Shown here in pieces: positions 61,809 to 64,000 of a stretch of 64,000 bases of DNA. Within the stretch, counting starts at the first letter, position 1. Every line of letters starts with the position of its first letter. The position numbers and the translations under genes are program-made. This DNA is from Anoxybacterium sp963668245. Lineage in GTDB: Bacteria; Bacillota; Clostridia; Peptostreptococcales; Anaerovoracaceae. A model generated the notes under the pieces. That model had not been told where the DNA came from and did no database searches. It saw only the letters and a list, made by a program, of their open reading frames with translations. Where the stretch lies: positions 2,480,001 to 2,544,000 of the forward strand of contig OY764195.2 in assembly GCA_963668245.2 (NCBI GenBank). Reading direction: 5' to 3'.

Positions 61809-64000
61809 TTAATATTTATCATATGCCTCATCGAGTAGTATCTGAGGCCCATTGGTTTTAGATGCTTCCGTTTTACTGTGCTTATCTTGATTCATCCCGT
61901 TGGTTCTTCCTGTACCAAGATAAAGACTGTTGCCGTTTCTAGGCAGGGCAGTTGCAGCGCGCAGTTGGAATCTTCCCACCATTCCTTTTAAAAGCTCCGC
62001 TTGACCAGAGAGTTCTTCACTGGTGGCAGCACTTTCTTCTGCCGTCGCCGAGTTATTCTGCACCACCTCCGAGACCTTCTCAATCCCTTGATTGATTTGG
62101 GCAATACCAGACGCCTGTTCATTGGAAGATGCTGCGATTCCTTGTACCAAGTCAGCGGATTTTTCTATACCAGCTACAATCTCAAGGAGTGCCGATGCCG
62201 TACCGTTGGCAATGCTCATACCCGCCTGAACCTTTTCTAAGGAACCTTGAATCAAAGCAGTGGTATCCTTTGCCGCTTCTGCGCTTCTCGCCGCAAGATT
62301 TCGCACTTCCTCCGCAACCACCGCAAAGCCTTTTCCGTGCTGTCCTGCTCTTGCCGCCTCTACCGCGGCATTGAGGGCTAGGATATTTGTTTGAAATGCA
62401 ATATCATCGATGACTTTTATAATCTTAGAAATATTGTTGGATGACTCATTGATATCCGTCATAGACACCAGCATTTCGTTCATCTGCCCATTTCCAGTTT
62501 CTGCTTGAAGCCTCGCTTGTCCTGCCAACTCACTGGCTTGATTAGCATTGAGTGCATTTTGCTTGGTCTGAGATGCCACTTCCGTCATAGATGCCGTTAA
62601 CTCTTGAATAGAGCTTGCCTGCATCACCGAACCAGAGGAAAGTTCTTGACTGCCTTCCGATACCTGTTTTGAGCCGTTGGCCACTTGCTCTGCCGCCTGA
62701 TTGATATCCCCAAGCACCAAGTTTAGCGAATCCAAAATCACATTGATCGAATCAGAGATACTCACAAAATCTCCTGGATATGGTTCTACTTTTAAAAGCG
62801 CCAAATTACCGCCAGCAATCTCCTTTAAAGTACCTGTAATCCTTTCCATCACCTGTTCCAATAAAATTGCCGTACTATTTACCGCTTGAGCCAGTTCCTC
62901 AAAATCACCTAAATATTGATTCTTGATTTCTGTGTGTAGTCTTCCTTCTTTGATTTCATTCATCACATCGATAACATCCCGAATCGGCTTGTCAACCTCA
63001 CGCATAATCCGATTGATGCCTTCCAGCAACGTTTTCCATGCCCCACTGTATCTACTCAAATCAGCTTGTGCTTCCAATCGCCCTTCCAAAACAGCTCCAG
63101 CCAAGCCCCCTGCATCTTTTGTCAAGCTTTCAATATTCTCTATCATTTCCGTCATCGCAGGTGTCAACCCATCATTATCACTTTGCTTTCCAACCAGCTT
63201 CAGTTCCACTAAATCGCTCAGGTCTCCTTCTGCAATATGGTTCAGTACTACAATAGCCTCCTGAATACGCGCGGACACCGTATTGATAGCAGTGCCAATT
63301 TCAGCATAAATCCCTTCATATTCTCCCTGAACCAAGACTGTATAATCATTGGTGCTCATGCGCACCAAAACTTCTCGACCTTCCTTCAAAGCCCCAAGAC
63401 CCAAAATACAAGAATTGATGCTATTTTTGATGTCATTGAAGTCACCATAATACGCATCCGTGATTTCATCTGGAATCTGTCCATGACCAATACGATCCAT
63501 GTATTCTGCCATCATATTGATTGGAGCTACAAATCCATCAATCAGAAGATTGATACCACCAACCAATTCTCCCCAGCTTCCAGAATATTGCTCTGCCTCT
63601 CCACGCATATCAAGTTTTCCTGCTGCAACAGCAGAGGTCATTTTTTGAGTTTCCCCAATCAATCCATTCATTACATAAATACAGCGATTGATATTGTTTT
63701 TAATTTCATTGAAGTCCCCTTGATATTCGTCTGTGATCTCTGGTGGAATATTGCCTTGTCCAATCCTCTCGATATATTCTGCCGTCATATTGATTGGGGC
63801 TACAAATGCATCAATCAAATTGTTGACCCCAACAATCAGTTCTTTCCAAATGCCGTTGTAACCACTCATATCTGCTCTTGTATCCAGTTTTCCTTGAATC
63901 ACTGCAGCAATATGCCCTTCCACTTCTTGATTTAATTGACGAATGGTCTCCAAGGTTTTTTCTAATGCCGGAGTGATTTGATCCTTTTCATCTTTTCTGG
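61809..64000 (-). CDS. Methyl-accepting chemotaxis protein with tandem HAMP-like repeats, N-terminus cut by window edge
   Basis: Frame is open from 61809 through the right edge (about 730 codons visible); the first ATG or TTG codons inside the window, such as TTG at 63953, are not credible starts because the sequence before them (DEKDQITPALEKTLE) continues the domain. At least five HAMP-like modules of about 90 residues recur, each with GxLDxRADxSxYxGxW and NNLIDAFVAPI-type patterns, followed by a coiled signalling domain whose tip is IDDIAFQTNILALNAAVEAARAG. No TM segment is seen in the visible part, so it may be a soluble receptor. Chemotaxis signalling to CheA is inferred. Confidence 0.9.
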   Translation of the reverse strand, partial: RKDEKDQITPALEKTLETIRQLNQEVEGHIAAVIQGKLDTRADMSGYNGIWKELIVGVNNLIDAFVAPINMTAEYIERIGQGNIPPEITDEYQGDFNEIKNNINRCIYVMNGLIGETQKMTSAVAAGKLDMRGEAEQYSGSWGELVGGINLLIDGFVAPINMMAEYMDRIGHGQIPDEITDAYYGDFNDIKNSINSCILGLGALKEGREVLVRMSTNDYTVLVQGEYEGIYAEIGTAINTVSARIQEAIVVLNHIAEGDLSDLVELKLVGKQSDNDGLTPAMTEMIENIESLTKDAGGLAGAVLEGRLEAQADLSRYSGAWKTLLEGINRIMREVDKPIRDVIDVMNEIKEGRLHTEIKNQYLGDFEELAQAVNSTAILLEQVMERITGTLKEIAGGNLALLKVEPYPGDFVSISDSINVILDSLNLVLGDINQAAEQVANGSKQVSEGSQELSSGSVMQASSIQELTASMTEVASQTKQNALNANQASELAGQARLQAETGNGQMNEMLVSMTDINESSNNISKIIKVIDDIAFQTNILALNAAVEAARAGQHGKGFAVVAEEVRNLAARSAEAAKDTTALIQGSLEKVQAGMSIANGTASALLEIVAGIEKSADLVQGIAASSNEQASGIAQINQGIEKVSEVVQNNSATAEESAATSEELSGQAELLKGMVGRFQLRAATALPRNGNSLYLGTGRTNGMNQDKHSKTEASKTNGPQILLDEAYDKY

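Noticed and set aside
63237..63935. Open frame of 232 codons on the plus strand
   Set aside because: It is antisense to the repeated HAMP modules of the chemoreceptor, whose codon pattern keeps the reverse frame open.
1..64000. CRISPR array or cas genes
   Set aside because: No series of regularly spaced direct repeats and no Cas-like protein was found; the repeats seen are two-copy tandem units or protein-domain repeats.

Overview
The window reads as chromosome of a low-GC, Gram-positive obligate anaerobe of the Clostridia. Evidence is DnaE, PfkA and Pyk in one run, a pyr operon with pyrK and pyrI, pyruvate formate-lyase with its activase, SigI/RsgI, an S-layer (SLH) anchored giant protein, UPF0210/UPF0237 and AG-rich ribosome binding sites. 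Ig-like repeats, a chemoreceptor and a flagellin methylase suggest a motile cell with an S-layer. I cannot name the species.

Layout. 1-5.3 kb: dnaE, pfkA and pyk on the minus strand; pyk runs off the left edge. 5.5-12.7 kb: a secreted stalk-domain protein and the operon pyrB-pyrI-pyrC-pyrF-pyrK-pyrD-pyrE, preceded by a promoter, a Phe-rich 39-codon leader frame and an intrinsic terminator, which looks like UTP-sensing attenuation. 13-24.6 kb: a FliB-type flagellin methylase, a BlaI/BlaR1 pair with three operator boxes, typA, a methyltransferase, DUF2207/LemA membrane proteins, ung and a bacteriohemerythrin. 24.7-28.9 kb: a GME-fold-like protein, a radical SAM protein, the UPF0210/ACT pair and a CoA-binding protein.

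29-34.4 kb: an amino-acid permease with a near-perfect sigma-54 promoter and an upstream palindrome. A sigma-54 activator gene lies 1.8 kb beyond. Between them sit two unknown secreted proteins, an HTH remnant, IS-like hairpins and the 3' half of a tRNA, which together look like an insertion. 34.5-38.4 kb: pirin, then the copper operon csoR-copA-copZ with a clear CsoR operator. 38.4-43.0 kb: NDH-2 with a membrane tail, NusG-II protein, Gx transporter, ApbE and YitT, which resemble a flavin-based extracellular electron transfer locus that lacks its flavinylated carrier. 43.3-48.2 kb: a ferritin-like protein, sigI-rsgI, a 0.5-kb unexplained non-coding block, a DUF368 transporter and galE.

48.5-57.9 kb: one gene of about 3,130 codons for an Ig-like/SLH surface protein. 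58-61.2 kb: pflB-pflA. 61.4-64 kb: an AbiEi antitoxin remnant and a poly-HAMP chemoreceptor cut by the right edge. No complete tRNA, no rRNA, no CRISPR array and no intact transposase were seen.
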